Below, piece by piece: positions 1 through 7,726 of a stretch of DNA of 37,152 bases. The position numbers were made by a program, and so were the translations under genes. The stretch comes from an uncultured Caryophanales bacterium (GTDB lineage Bacteria; Bacillota_I; Bacilli_A; RFN20; CAG-826). The notes under the pieces were generated by a model. The model worked only from the letters and a program-made list of their open reading frames with translations. It searched no databases and had not been told where the DNA came from. How positions within the stretch are numbered: the stretch's first letter is position 1; every line of letters begins with the position of its first letter. Location: assembly GCA_946625055.1 (NCBI GenBank), contig CAMOSS010000003.1:1-37152 (forward strand). Reading direction: 5' to 3'.

Positions 1-14
1 ATGTGCACTAACTA

Positions 15-437
15 TTATAAGTTACGTGCGATTTGACTGACAAGAGACATATTAACTTTTCCTGCAAAATTAGTTTTGAAGTGTTTCATGATGTTAGGCA
101 TGGACTTATCATCTAATTTTGAGATTTCATCTCTAATCTCTTGTTCACTGAGCTGGGCTGGAAGATAACCTTTAATCACACTTTCTTGTTTTGTGATGGA
201 ATCAACCTTTTCAAGATTGTTAACTTTGAGATAGCCTTCTTTTTCATCACCAAGTTCTTTAAGAACTTTTTGAATGATTTCTAAGAGTTCAGAATCACCA
301 ATTTCTTTTCCTTGGGATTTCATTTCAACACCTTTAAGTTGATAACGAGTTAAAACTACGGAAATCACTGCTCTCGCATTTGAGTCCTTAGCTTTCATCG
401 CTTCAATATTGGCTTTTTTAAGGGTATCAACTAACAT
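15..437 (-). CDS. yqeY: GatB/YqeY domain protein (YqeY family), 140 aa
   Basis: Small all-helical protein of the YqeY family, which resembles the tRNA-binding tail domain of GatB; its cellular role is not settled. The 'MKAKDS' segment near the start, the 'GYLPAQLSEQEI' middle and the 'GKVNMSLVSQIARNL' end all fit the family, and 140 aa is close to its usual length of about 148. The ORF track starts upstream at a TTG that overlaps the previous gene. I prefer the ATG at 437 because GAGG lies 8 nt before it and the protein then begins like other YqeY proteins (MLVDTLKKANIEAMK). It lies 34 nt downstream of the methyltransferase-like gene and is probably cotranscribed with it. YqeY often follows rpsU in Bacillota; that partner is not seen here. 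Confidence 0.9.
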   Translation of the reverse strand: MLVDTLKKANIEAMKAKDSNARAVISVVLTRYQLKGVEMKSQGKEIGDSELLEIIQKVLKELGDEKEGYLKVNNLEKVDSITKQESVIKGYLPAQLSEQEIRDEISKLDDKSMPNIMKHFKTNFAGKVNMSLVSQIARNL

Positions 438-471
438 TTCTTTTGCCTCGCGCTTTGATAGGATAACACTT

Positions 472-1563
472 TTAATATATGTTTGCAATTTTAATTAAAA
501 TCTTTTTTAAAGATTCATCGCTTAATAATTGCTCGATTTCATCATAGGAATGGTAGACATCATCTTTTGTTATGTGTCTCGTATATAAGTACTCTGTTCT
601 ATATGTTTGATAATCTGTGACTTCACCCATATAAGCGTCCTTCAACAAAGAGATAACCATCTTTCTAAATAGAAGGATGATGGAATCTTCGATCCAATAC
701 ATCGCATTTACATTTTGTAAATATTTTAACGATTGAAGGTAGAGTTCTAATCCATCAGAGGCATCGTGCCAGATATCAACAAAGATAGAGTCATATTCAC
801 TCATGTCATTTTCTCTCATATATTTAAATGCATCATCTTTGATGATATGTATTTTTTCTTTATGTTCAAATTGAGGAAGGATTTCTTTTTCAAATAGCGA
901 AATGACTTTGTCATCCTTTTCAACAATATAGACATCACTAACATCATCTTTTAAGGAGACCATGTATGTAAAATAGCCAAGTCCAAGACCAAAGGTGATG
1001 ACCTTTCCATGTGAGAGGTCCACCGCTTCTTTCATCGTGTTTATTTCGTTTGGAGTGACTGACATCCACATATTGTCGTTTTCATAAACTGCTGGAAATG
1101 AAAAGTCTTTTAAGAAGAAACCAATAGATGGAATTTCTTTATAGTAATCTTCCTTCACTATTTCATGGGATTTATAAACAAATCCTTCAAAGGCTTTATA
1201 TTGATCTTGTTTTAGTTCCCAGTTTCCTTCTTTTTTATTTTTGATTTTGATGTTTTTATAATATGGATTATTCTCATAATCTTTCGCACTTAAATGGTGA
1301 ATACCTTTTAAGAGATAATCCCTAGTAATCTTTTTAATCAAAGGATGTTCATAATCAAGATTAAAAGAAGAGATAAGAGTATAGACAAATGCGTTATCAA
1401 TTCCAAGTGAAGCAAGATTATTCATAACTTCATCTCTTTCGATAATCGTAGGATAGTTCTCTAAATATCCTCTAAGGAATTCTAAAACATCGATATTATT
1501 CTCACTTACGGAAAATAACATCAGTAGTTTGGATAAATTCTTTTCGTCTAATTCAAATCTCAT
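472..1563 (-). CDS. SAM-dependent methyltransferase-fold protein, uncharacterised, 363 aa
   Basis: The C-terminal half (about residues 185-300) has a Rossmann methyltransferase layout. 'VITFGLGLGYFTYM' is the glycine-rich SAM loop, 'VYIVEKDDKVISLFE' ends strand 2 with an acidic residue for the ribose, 'IIKDDAFKYM' is the adenine-contact region, and 'YDSIFVDIWHD' is the strand 4 acidic motif. The arrangement is most like spermidine-synthase-type folds. The N-terminal 180 residues are mostly helical and match nothing I recognise, so the substrate is unknown. It sits 2 nt downstream of the Nudix gene and just upstream of yqeY, which suggests one operon. No transmembrane segment or signal peptide is visible. 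Confidence 0.75.
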   Translation of the reverse strand: MRFELDEKNLSKLLMLFSVSENNIDVLEFLRGYLENYPTIIERDEVMNNLASLGIDNAFVYTLISSFNLDYEHPLIKKITRDYLLKGIHHLSAKDYENNPYYKNIKIKNKKEGNWELKQDQYKAFEGFVYKSHEIVKEDYYKEIPSIGFFLKDFSFPAVYENDNMWMSVTPNEINTMKEAVDLSHGKVITFGLGLGYFTYMVSLKDDVSDVYIVEKDDKVISLFEKEILPQFEHKEKIHIIKDDAFKYMRENDMSEYDSIFVDIWHDASDGLELYLQSLKYLQNVNAMYWIEDSIILLFRKMVISLLKDAYMGEVTDYQTYRTEYLYTRHITKDDVYHSYDEIEQLLSDESLKKILIKIANIY

Positions 1564-1565
1564 AA

Positions 1566-2018
1566 TTATTTAATTCTTCTATAATGGATAAGCTTATCTT
1601 TTGAATAGAATAACTCAATTTCAAAATCTGAAACATCTTCTTTAATAAGGTTTAGAAAGTATTTATCTCCTTCCCACATATTAAGAGAAAGAATATTATC
1701 TTTTGGAATAAATTCCAATGTTCCTTCATCACATTCAATTAATTCACCTTTAAATGAATCAACTGTGTATAGATACATTACTTCTTGATAATCATCAGAA
1801 GCAAAATGAACTAATCCGCGATATTTATAAGAAATAACATCGAGGCCAGTCTCTTCTTTGACTTCTCTTATCATTGCCATATCAGGAGTTTCACCTTTTT
1901 CAATGTGACCTCCAATACCGATCCATTTCCCTTCGTTTAAGTCATTTTCTTTCTTATTGCGATAGAGCATCAAGTATTTATTATCTTTTTCTATATAGGT
2001 TAATACAGTTTTATCCAT
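1566..2018 (-). CDS. Nudix hydrolase, MutT / 8-oxo-dGTPase-like, 150 aa
   Basis: Cytosolic Nudix hydrolase. A full Nudix box (GX5EX7REUXEEXGU) is present from 'GHIEKGE' to 'REVKEETGLD', including the REVKEE metal-binding helix. The opening 'TVLTYIEKDNKYLMLYRNKK' and 'WIGIGGHIEKGE' are typical of the MutT/MTH1-like branch that cleans oxidised dNTPs or related nucleotides; the exact substrate cannot be read from sequence. AGGA lies about 8 nt before the ATG. It heads the leftmost minus-strand operon and is divergent from the methionine-sulfoxide reductase across only 37 bp, so two genes with possible oxidative-damage roles share one promoter region. Confidence 0.88.
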   Translation of the reverse strand: MDKTVLTYIEKDNKYLMLYRNKKENDLNEGKWIGIGGHIEKGETPDMAMIREVKEETGLDVISYKYRGLVHFASDDYQEVMYLYTVDSFKGELIECDEGTLEFIPKDNILSLNMWEGDKYFLNLIKEDVSDFEIELFYSKDKLIHYRRIK

Positions 2019-2033
2019 TTCTTTTATCCTATG

Positions 2034-2051
2034 AATTATTATATAATAATT
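2034..2051. promoter_or_regulatory. 18-bp palindrome holding overlapping divergent -10 boxes
   Basis: AATTATTATATAATAATT is a perfect inverted repeat in the 37-bp gap between the divergent Nudix and fRMsr genes. It contains TATAAT on the plus strand (2042-2047) and TATAAT on the minus strand (2038-2043), overlapping by two bases. The -35 regions on both sides are poor. The plus-strand -10 would start transcription at or within 2-3 nt of the fRMsr ATG. Confidence 0.5.
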
Positions 2052-2055
2052 TCAT

Positions 2056-2496
2056 ATGAACTATAAGACTATTATTAGCCAAGTTAATTCTATTATTGAT
2101 CCAAGCCTTCCCCTTGTTTCAAATCTTTCTAATGTCTCCGCTATTTTGAATCAATTAGAAAATTTAAACTGGGTTGGTTTTTATCTCGTTAAAAATAACA
2201 CCTTATATTTAGGTCCTTTCCAAGGTGAAGTTGCATGCACAGTTATCGAATATGGAAAAGGTGTCTGTGGCACTTCTTTAAAAGAAAAGAAAACTATTAT
2301 CGTGGATGATGTTAATAAGTTTAAAGGTCACATCGCTTGCTCTTCTTTATCAAAAAGCGAGATTGTTGTCCCAATTATGAAAGACAATGAAGTTAAAGCT
2401 CTTATCGATATCGATTCGCCGATATATAATCGCTTTAATGAAGATGATAAAAACAACCTTGAACAGGTTGCCTTAATCTTAGAAAAAATATTTTAA
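2056..2496 (+). CDS. msrC: Free methionine-(R)-sulfoxide reductase (GAF domain), 146 aa
   Basis: A single GAF domain of the fRMsr (YebR/YtsP) family, which reduces free methionine-R-sulfoxide in the cytoplasm using thioredoxin. The three family cysteines are at C61 ('EVAC'), C71 ('GVCG') and C95 ('HIAC'). Their spacing of 10 and 24 residues equals that of Cys84/94/118 in the E. coli enzyme. 'LNWVGFYL' and 'SLSKSEIVVPI' are further signatures. It is the only plus-strand gene in the left 17 kb. No ribosome site precedes the ATG, and the nearest -10 hexamer ends 8 nt upstream, so the message may be leaderless. Confidence 0.93.
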   Translation: MNYKTIISQVNSIIDPSLPLVSNLSNVSAILNQLENLNWVGFYLVKNNTLYLGPFQGEVACTVIEYGKGVCGTSLKEKKTIIVDDVNKFKGHIACSSLSKSEIVVPIMKDNEVKALIDIDSPIYNRFNEDDKNNLEQVALILEKIF

Positions 2497-2497
2497 T

Positions 2498-2517
2498 AAG
2501 TCCTAGACTTCTTTTTT
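2498..2517 (+). terminator. Short hairpin plus T-run after fRMsr
   Basis: AAGTC-CTA-GACTT directly follows the fRMsr stop and leads into C plus six T. The stem is only 5 bp, so termination may be weak. The T-run overlaps the stop region of the converging EAL gene. Confidence 0.5.
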
Positions 2518-5071
2518 AATCTAACACTATTGGGAGACAGACATAAATAATGTTATTAGTCTCATCCCTAACATAATCAAATCTAATTGATAATAAACGT
2601 TTCTTATTGTTGTTATCAACTGCATGAATTTTGATCTGCATGTTTTTGTCTTTTTTTAGCGAGTTAATAACGCTCGCAAATAATTCTTTTTCTTTCTTAG
2701 ATTTTATTCTATCTCTAAACGCGCCTTCGTTTAGTTCTTTTTCAAATTCTTCAATAGTTAAACCAAAGCCTTCAAGCTTTCTCACCATCGCTACTTCATA
2801 AACCCATTGGTTTTCAATGTTTTTAATAAAGATAACACTGGTATTTGAATACTTCTTTAATAAAGAAATCTTTTGTTCTAAGTCCACTAGTTTTGTGATG
2901 TTATGGGCCGATCCATAGAATCTATCTTTGCCTTCTTTAACGCCAAGGTAATAGAAATGCATATCATAAGCAGTTAAGATGCCACTTACCTTATAGAATC
3001 TCACCATTCCCGAAGAACCGGAGAGACGATGCTCTTTAGCTTCTTTAAACAAAGAATGCAAAACGGGGACATCTTCAGGAGGCATAACACGCTCAATATT
3101 CGCGAGTTTTTCCATGAAGTCAGGGACATCGACACTTTCATAGAATTGTTGATTGAATCTCACAATATCTGTATTTTCACCATCCCATGAATATAAGGCT
3201 ACTGCCCCAATAATGTTATTTAACATTGAGTCAGAATAAACGTTCTTATCAAGGAATTCTCTAATTCTAAATTGTTCATTAAGTTTGACAACAAAACCAC
3301 GACCATCAATCTTTTCTTCATCTTTGATGAGGTTTTCAAAATCTTGAACTGGCATTGGTCGATAGAAATGATAACCTTGAACATAACGACAACCTAATTC
3401 TTCTAAGAAGTCGCTTTGCTTTTGATTTTCAACACCTTCAACGATGATTGGAACAGCAATCATCTTCGCCATATTAACAACAGATTCAAGGATATGAATG
3501 CCTTTATCTTTATCAGCGTTTTCAATATGGAGGAATTTTGCATCTAACTTAATGGCATCAACTTCAAAATTAGAAAGCATGTTAAGTGAAGAATAACCAC
3601 TACCAAAATCATCCATTAAAACAAGGAATCCGAGTTCACGTAATTTTTTTACTAATTCTTCGATGAGAAGAGTGGTTTCAGCATATGCTGATTCAGTGAT
3701 TTCTAATTTAATTAAATTATGAGGGATATTATATTTTTCTGTTAGTTCAACAAAGTGTTTAGCAATATCCACTGTAAAGATATCCGCTCTTGAGACATTT
3801 AAGGAAATAGGGACAGCTTTATGTCCATCATCAAGCCATTTCCTTAGCCATATACAAACCTTTTCCCAAAGGTATTTATCAAGGTCGATAATAAAGCCAT
3901 ATTTTTCTAAGATTGGAATAAAGGTATCTGGAGGATTAATCTTTCCATCTTTTCTTATCCATCTCGCTAAAGATTCAGCTCCGACAACCTTACCTGTAGA
4001 AATACGACATTGAGGTTGGAGATAGAATACTATCTCATCATTTTTTAAGGCTTGCATGAAATCGTTTAAAACTCTAATCTCATTTTCAGCGACTAAACGC
4101 ATGTCTTGAGTGTAATAACAAATCCTATTTTTGATATCAGATTTTGCTTTACTAGAAGCAATAGAAGCTTTATCAAAGACATCCACTACTGGAATGTTAT
4201 TGTCAACAGGTGCCACACCAAAGGCCGGCATAAAACCAATTGATAAGCCAAAGGAAACAATGACGGATCGGATCTCTTCAAACAGTTCTTCAATATACTC
4301 TTTATTAAATTCCATCAAGATGCCAAAGTCATCTTGACCAAAGTATCCACCTAAAGCTACATGCTTATTTTCACCCTCTAAGAGAACTGCCCCGATTTGA
4401 GTTAATAAATAGTCACCAGTTTCTCTTCCATACCAATCATCAAACAATTTGAAATGCTCGATATCAAGAGCGATTAAACACCATTTTTTGTCTTTATTTT
4501 TATCGACTATCTTTTGAGCAGCATGGAAAAATTCTTTTTCTCTATATAATCCATGTGGATTATCTTTGCCTTCTTGCATGTCGATTTCTTTATAGATTTC
4601 ACCAATTTCTCTACTCTTTAAGTTTTGAATATCAAAAATATAGATTTTGAATGTTCCTTCTTCAAAACCATATTCTTTACCCGTGATACAGCATTGTTCA
4701 ACCCAACGGTAACTACCGTCTTGGAGTTTATAACGGAATTGTGCAAATATGAAATTTGGAATTTCAGAATTCTTAAGCCTCTCCATGATTGTTGAAGGGT
4801 CCATTAATTCTTTAAAGATGTCTCTATCCTCAAAATAAACAATGTGTTCATAACAATACTTAAAGAGACCCTTAAAACTAAATCCATCAATCATTGGAAT
4901 AAAATATTTTCCATCAACGTGATAGATTTGATTGAAGGTGTCGTTATTAAGGTCGACAAAAACAACTTCATCACAAGAAGATCCATCAAGCAAGTTGATT
5001 AAAGAAAGATCATTCTTGTCATTATTGATGAACATAGAATAAAACTTGTCTCTTTTTTTATAGATTGACAT
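2516..5071 (-). CDS. PAS / degenerate GGDEF / EAL / PAS-like protein, probable c-di-GMP phosphodiesterase, 851 aa
   Basis: Cyclic-di-GMP signalling protein with no transmembrane segment. The N-terminal part (about 60-155) is PAS-like ('RYKLQDGSYRWVE'). A GGDEF domain follows (about 170-320), but its active-site motif is GQDDF at 245-249, so cyclase activity is unlikely. The EAL domain (about 335-585) keeps the residues needed for catalysis: E366 in 'ESLARW' (EAL reads ESL), N425 in 'LNVSR', E457 in 'LEITES', D487/D488 in 'MDDFGSGYSS', K508, E545 and Q565 in 'QGYHFYRP'. Residues 590-851 look like one or two further PAS-type sensor domains. I infer an active phosphodiesterase whose inactive GGDEF may bind GTP as a regulator, as known for CC3396-type proteins. 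It is followed by no partner gene. Confidence 0.93.
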   Translation of the reverse strand: MSIYKKRDKFYSMFINNDKNDLSLINLLDGSSCDEVVFVDLNNDTFNQIYHVDGKYFIPMIDGFSFKGLFKYCYEHIVYFEDRDIFKELMDPSTIMERLKNSEIPNFIFAQFRYKLQDGSYRWVEQCCITGKEYGFEEGTFKIYIFDIQNLKSREIGEIYKEIDMQEGKDNPHGLYREKEFFHAAQKIVDKNKDKKWCLIALDIEHFKLFDDWYGRETGDYLLTQIGAVLLEGENKHVALGGYFGQDDFGILMEFNKEYIEELFEEIRSVIVSFGLSIGFMPAFGVAPVDNNIPVVDVFDKASIASSKAKSDIKNRICYYTQDMRLVAENEIRVLNDFMQALKNDEIVFYLQPQCRISTGKVVGAESLARWIRKDGKINPPDTFIPILEKYGFIIDLDKYLWEKVCIWLRKWLDDGHKAVPISLNVSRADIFTVDIAKHFVELTEKYNIPHNLIKLEITESAYAETTLLIEELVKKLRELGFLVLMDDFGSGYSSLNMLSNFEVDAIKLDAKFLHIENADKDKGIHILESVVNMAKMIAVPIIVEGVENQKQSDFLEELGCRYVQGYHFYRPMPVQDFENLIKDEEKIDGRGFVVKLNEQFRIREFLDKNVYSDSMLNNIIGAVALYSWDGENTDIVRFNQQFYESVDVPDFMEKLANIERVMPPEDVPVLHSLFKEAKEHRLSGSSGMVRFYKVSGILTAYDMHFYYLGVKEGKDRFYGSAHNITKLVDLEQKISLLKKYSNTSVIFIKNIENQWVYEVAMVRKLEGFGLTIEEFEKELNEGAFRDRIKSKKEKELFASVINSLKKDKNMQIKIHAVDNNNKKRLLSIRFDYVRDETNNIIYVCLPIVLD

Positions 5072-5130
5072 GTGTTTGTATCTCTCTTTTAACTATATAA
5101 GATATATCATCTTATTGCAATCTTATTAGG

Positions 5131-5520
5131 TTATGCATCCTTGTTATTAAGTTTTATTTCGATCTCGTTTAAAGTTTTAAAAAATCCCCAAGTCGCTAAT
5201 GCGGGTCCAACAAGAACAAATATTCCAAGAACGTTCCACCAGAACATATGTTTCCACGAAGTATGAGGCTTAATATTCATTTCAATCGCTTTATTTTTAA
5301 TATCTTCACAGACATTTGCCATCCACACTAAAGTGTAGATAAATAGAGTTGGAATCCCGATTAAATAGGCGATGTAATAAGGTTGTGTTTTCTTTTTTAA
5401 AATGTAATCTACTTCTGGCGAAACAGATAAAGGCATGTATAAAAGAAAGAATAATCCTGCTGTACAAAAATCAACTGCTCCTAAAAGAAATCCTAATCTA
5501 TGTGTGTGTTTGAATTGCAT
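5131..5520 (-). CDS. Small three-helix membrane protein, DUF4234-like, 129 aa
   Basis: Three hydrophobic segments are visible: about 9-30 (LGFLLGAVDFCTAGLFFLLY), 48-68 (YYIAYLIGIPTLFIYTLVWM) and 92-115 (FWWNVLGIFVLVGPALATW). The 'YTLVWMANVCEDIKNKA' stretch and the 'NVLGIF...ATWGFFKTLNEIE' end resemble DUF4234-type proteins, but I hold this loosely. Function is unknown. AGGT lies 8 nt before the ATG. It lies between the tRNA-His terminator and the EAL gene on the same strand and could be transcribed with the latter, although 59 bp separate them. Confidence 0.7.
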   Translation of the reverse strand: MQFKHTHRLGFLLGAVDFCTAGLFFLLYMPLSVSPEVDYILKKKTQPYYIAYLIGIPTLFIYTLVWMANVCEDIKNKAIEMNIKPHTSWKHMFWWNVLGIFVLVGPALATWGFFKTLNEIEIKLNNKDA

Positions 5521-5588
5521 TATTGTTACCTGTATTTATTTTATATAAATATTTTACCATGGGATTATATACATATGTATGAGATGTT

Positions 5589-5613
5589 AAAAAAACATCG
5601 GATTTTACCGATG
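5589..5613 (-). terminator. Terminator after tRNA-His
   Basis: Read on the minus strand, CATCGG-TAAAAT-CCGATG is followed by seven T. The perfect 6-bp stem lies 13 nt after the encoded CCA. A matching T-run on the other side could make it bidirectional. Confidence 0.9.
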
Positions 5614-5626
5614 ATTTTTTCTAGAA

Positions 5627-5703
5627 TGGGGCGGCTGACCAGAATTGAACTGGCGAATGCCTGGTTCACAGCCAGGTGTGTTAACCCCTTCACCACAGCC
5701 GCC
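5627..5703 (-). tRNA. trnH: tRNA-His (anticodon GTG), CCA encoded
   Basis: The minus strand folds into a full cloverleaf. The acceptor pair is GCGGCTG/CAGCCGC. The anticodon stem CCTGG/CCAGG encloses CTGTGAA, giving anticodon GTG. The T-arm is GCCAG-TTCAATT-CTGGT and the variable loop has 5 nt. The extra G at -1 paired with C73, which marks histidine tRNAs for HisRS, is encoded, and the CCA tail is genomic. The gene has its own promoter and terminator. The ORF track line 5500-5718 only runs across this RNA gene. Confidence 0.97.
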
Positions 5704-5719
5704 ATAAGGTTGCTTTAAT

Positions 5720-5748
5720 AATATAGATAATATTTAATATTTTGTCAA
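5720..5748 (-). promoter_or_regulatory. Promoter of tRNA-His
   Basis: On the minus strand TTGACA (5743-5748), a 17-bp spacer and TATATT (5720-5725) lie about 17 bp upstream of the mature tRNA 5' end. This is a near-consensus housekeeping promoter placed just after the stop codon of the upstream Nudix gene. Confidence 0.85.
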
Positions 5749-5756
5749 AGTAAATA

Positions 5757-6278
5757 TCACAACTCTTTTAGGTCTAACATTTCTTTTGCAATCTTTAAGA
5801 TTGGAAGTTCTCTATTTATCACTAATGTGGCAATTTTTGTTCTTTTAGTTTCTTCTACCATTTTGATAGCAGTGTCTATTGGAATCCACTTAACTTCAAA
5901 GAGCAATTTCTTTTCGTAATTAGTGATGTGCCTCTCATGAAGTTTTTCTAGTTTACACAAGAAATAGAACTGGTCATTTTTTCTATTCAATAAATTATAG
6001 AAGTCTATAACTTCTCCAATTTCTACAATGTCGGTAATTTCAGCTCCGACTTCTTCTCTTAATTCTCTCTTGAGTGCAGTGATTAAATCTTCATTATTTT
6101 CTACTCCACCACCTGGAGTTTCTAAATAATCACGATGTCCAAAAATGTCGTCACATAAAATGTGAATCAAAGCTATTTCTCTTTGACTATTATAAATAAT
6201 AGCCCTGACAATGGGCCTTGTGTGGTTATAACCATTGTCAGGGTATTGATCATCAATTAACGAATATAATAACTCCAT
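5757..6278 (-). CDS. Nudix hydrolase, 173 aa
   Basis: The Nudix box is complete: 'GGVENNE' followed by 'RELREEVGAEI' in the GX5EX7REUXEEXGU pattern, preceded by 'YLETPGGG'. The N-terminal 'RAIIYNSQREIALIHI' strand is typical of the fold. The substrate cannot be told from sequence. Its ATG shares one base with the stop of the aminopeptidase gene (TAATG), so translation of the two is coupled. It is not a close copy of the Nudix protein at 1566-2018; outside the box they differ throughout. Confidence 0.87.
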   Translation of the reverse strand: MELLYSLIDDQYPDNGYNHTRPIVRAIIYNSQREIALIHILCDDIFGHRDYLETPGGGVENNEDLITALKRELREEVGAEITDIVEIGEVIDFYNLLNRKNDQFYFLCKLEKLHERHITNYEKKLLFEVKWIPIDTAIKMVEETKRTKIATLVINRELPILKIAKEMLDLKEL

Positions 6279-7639
6279 TATTTTGTTAAGAAAGCAATAT
6301 ATCCACGATATGCTTCATAGACGTCGACTTTGGAAACAATTTCCATAGGGGCATGCATATTATGAACAGCGATACCAGCATCGATAACATTCATATTGTA
6401 GTTACCTAAAATGTATGCGATTGTGCCACCGCCACCTTGGTCAACTTTACCAAGTTCAGCGTTTTGCCAGTTGATATCGTTTTCATCCATAATTCTTCTA
6501 ATCCAAGCATAATATTCTGGGTTGGAATCGTTAGAACCACTCTTACCACGGCTTCCGGTATATTTATTAAAGACTAAACCTTCACCGAAATAGGCAGCGT
6601 TCTTTGGATCATTGACATAAGCATATAATGGGTCGTAACCAGCAGAGACATCGCTGGATAACATCTTTGAATTTTCAAAGATTGTTCTGGTTGCGAGCAT
6701 TGGGCGATCTTCACCAGCTAATGCTGCTAATCTGAGAATGGTGTTTTCAAAGAATAATGATTGAGCACCGGTTGCACCGACAGAACCAATTTCTTCTTTA
6801 TCCACTAAGATACAGCAAGATGTGTATTCAACTTTATCAACACTTAAGATGGCTTGAAGTGAGGTATAAGCACACACTCTATCATCGTGTCCATAACCAG
6901 CGATCATACTTCTATCTAAACCATAATCACGGGCTGGTCCAGCTGGAACCACTTCAATTTCAGAAGAGATTAAATCTTCTTCTTCAACATCATATTTGTC
7001 TTTTAAGATCTTTAAGACGTTAGCCTTCACAGCGTCTTTTTCTTCGCCTTCAAGTGGCATATTTCCTAAGGAAATATCTAAGTTCTCACCTTCGATCGCG
7101 TGGGCTAATGTTTTAGACATTTGATCTTGTGAGAGGTGAATTAATAAATCAGTAATACCAACAACTGGATCTTTTGGATCTTCACCAATGTTCACTTCAA
7201 CAGATGTTCCATCTTTCTTAATGATGACACCATGTAAAGCAAGAGGAATGGTTGTCCATTGATATTTTTTCACACCACCATAGTAGTGAGTGTCACCTAA
7301 AGCGAAACCAGTGTTTTCATAAACTGGGTGTTCCTTTAAGTCTAATCTTGGGGAGTCGATATGAGCTCCTAAGATTCTAAGTCCTTCCACTAATGGTTTT
7401 TTACCAATAACGAAGGCACAGACGTTTTTGTTTCTGTTAACAAAATATAATTTGTCACCGGCTTTAATGGATTTAACATTTTGACCATTAACAAAGCCTT
7501 TTTCTTCGAGTTGTCTTACGGCTTCTCTAGTTGCAAGTCTTTCAGTCTTACATAATGAGATAAAATTCTTATATCCTTCTGCAAAATCCATAATGACTTG
7601 TTTATCTTGATATTTTTTCCAAGCATTTTTACGATACAT
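6278..7639 (-). CDS. M18 family zinc aminopeptidase, 453 aa
   Basis: Cytosolic metallo-aminopeptidase of the M18 (aspartyl aminopeptidase / aminopeptidase I) family; it removes N-terminal residues from peptides and normally forms large homo-oligomers. Metal and catalytic residues are visible: H93 in 'GAHIDSPRLD', D252 in 'GYGHDDRVCAY', E282/E283 in 'DKEEIGS', D330 in 'MLSSDVSAG' and H429 in 'VHNMHAPMEI'. Length is normal for the family. AAGGAGA lies 7 nt before the ATG. It heads a two-gene unit with the Nudix hydrolase. The exact residue preference is not predictable by eye. Confidence 0.92.
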   Translation of the reverse strand: MYRKNAWKKYQDKQVIMDFAEGYKNFISLCKTERLATREAVRQLEEKGFVNGQNVKSIKAGDKLYFVNRNKNVCAFVIGKKPLVEGLRILGAHIDSPRLDLKEHPVYENTGFALGDTHYYGGVKKYQWTTIPLALHGVIIKKDGTSVEVNIGEDPKDPVVGITDLLIHLSQDQMSKTLAHAIEGENLDISLGNMPLEGEEKDAVKANVLKILKDKYDVEEEDLISSEIEVVPAGPARDYGLDRSMIAGYGHDDRVCAYTSLQAILSVDKVEYTSCCILVDKEEIGSVGATGAQSLFFENTILRLAALAGEDRPMLATRTIFENSKMLSSDVSAGYDPLYAYVNDPKNAAYFGEGLVFNKYTGSRGKSGSNDSNPEYYAWIRRIMDENDINWQNAELGKVDQGGGGTIAYILGNYNMNVIDAGIAVHNMHAPMEIVSKVDVYEAYRGYIAFLTK

Positions 7640-7679
7640 AAAGAATTCTCCTTTCTTCTTACTTTCGTAACGAGAATAT

Positions 7680-7714
7680 AATAAAACATTTCACCATATT
7701 AAGATAGTGAAATG
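7680..7714 (-). terminator. Terminator after the esterase gene
   Basis: On the minus strand CATTTCAC and GTGAAATG form an 8-bp stem around a 12-nt loop, followed by TTTTATTATATT. It lies 12 nt after the esterase stop and insulates the aminopeptidase gene downstream. Confidence 0.8.
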
Positions 7715-7726
7715 CTTAACAAATAT

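Noticed and set aside
5500-5718. Plus-strand ORF of 72 aa across the tRNA region.
   Set aside because: It runs through the tRNA-His and its terminator and has no ribosome site; it is chance.
6757-7023. Antisense ORFs within aminopeptidase, EF-G-like, clpB and GH3 genes (several lines of the track).
   Set aside because: They overlap strongly supported genes in full, lack ribosome sites and have compositions expected of shadows.
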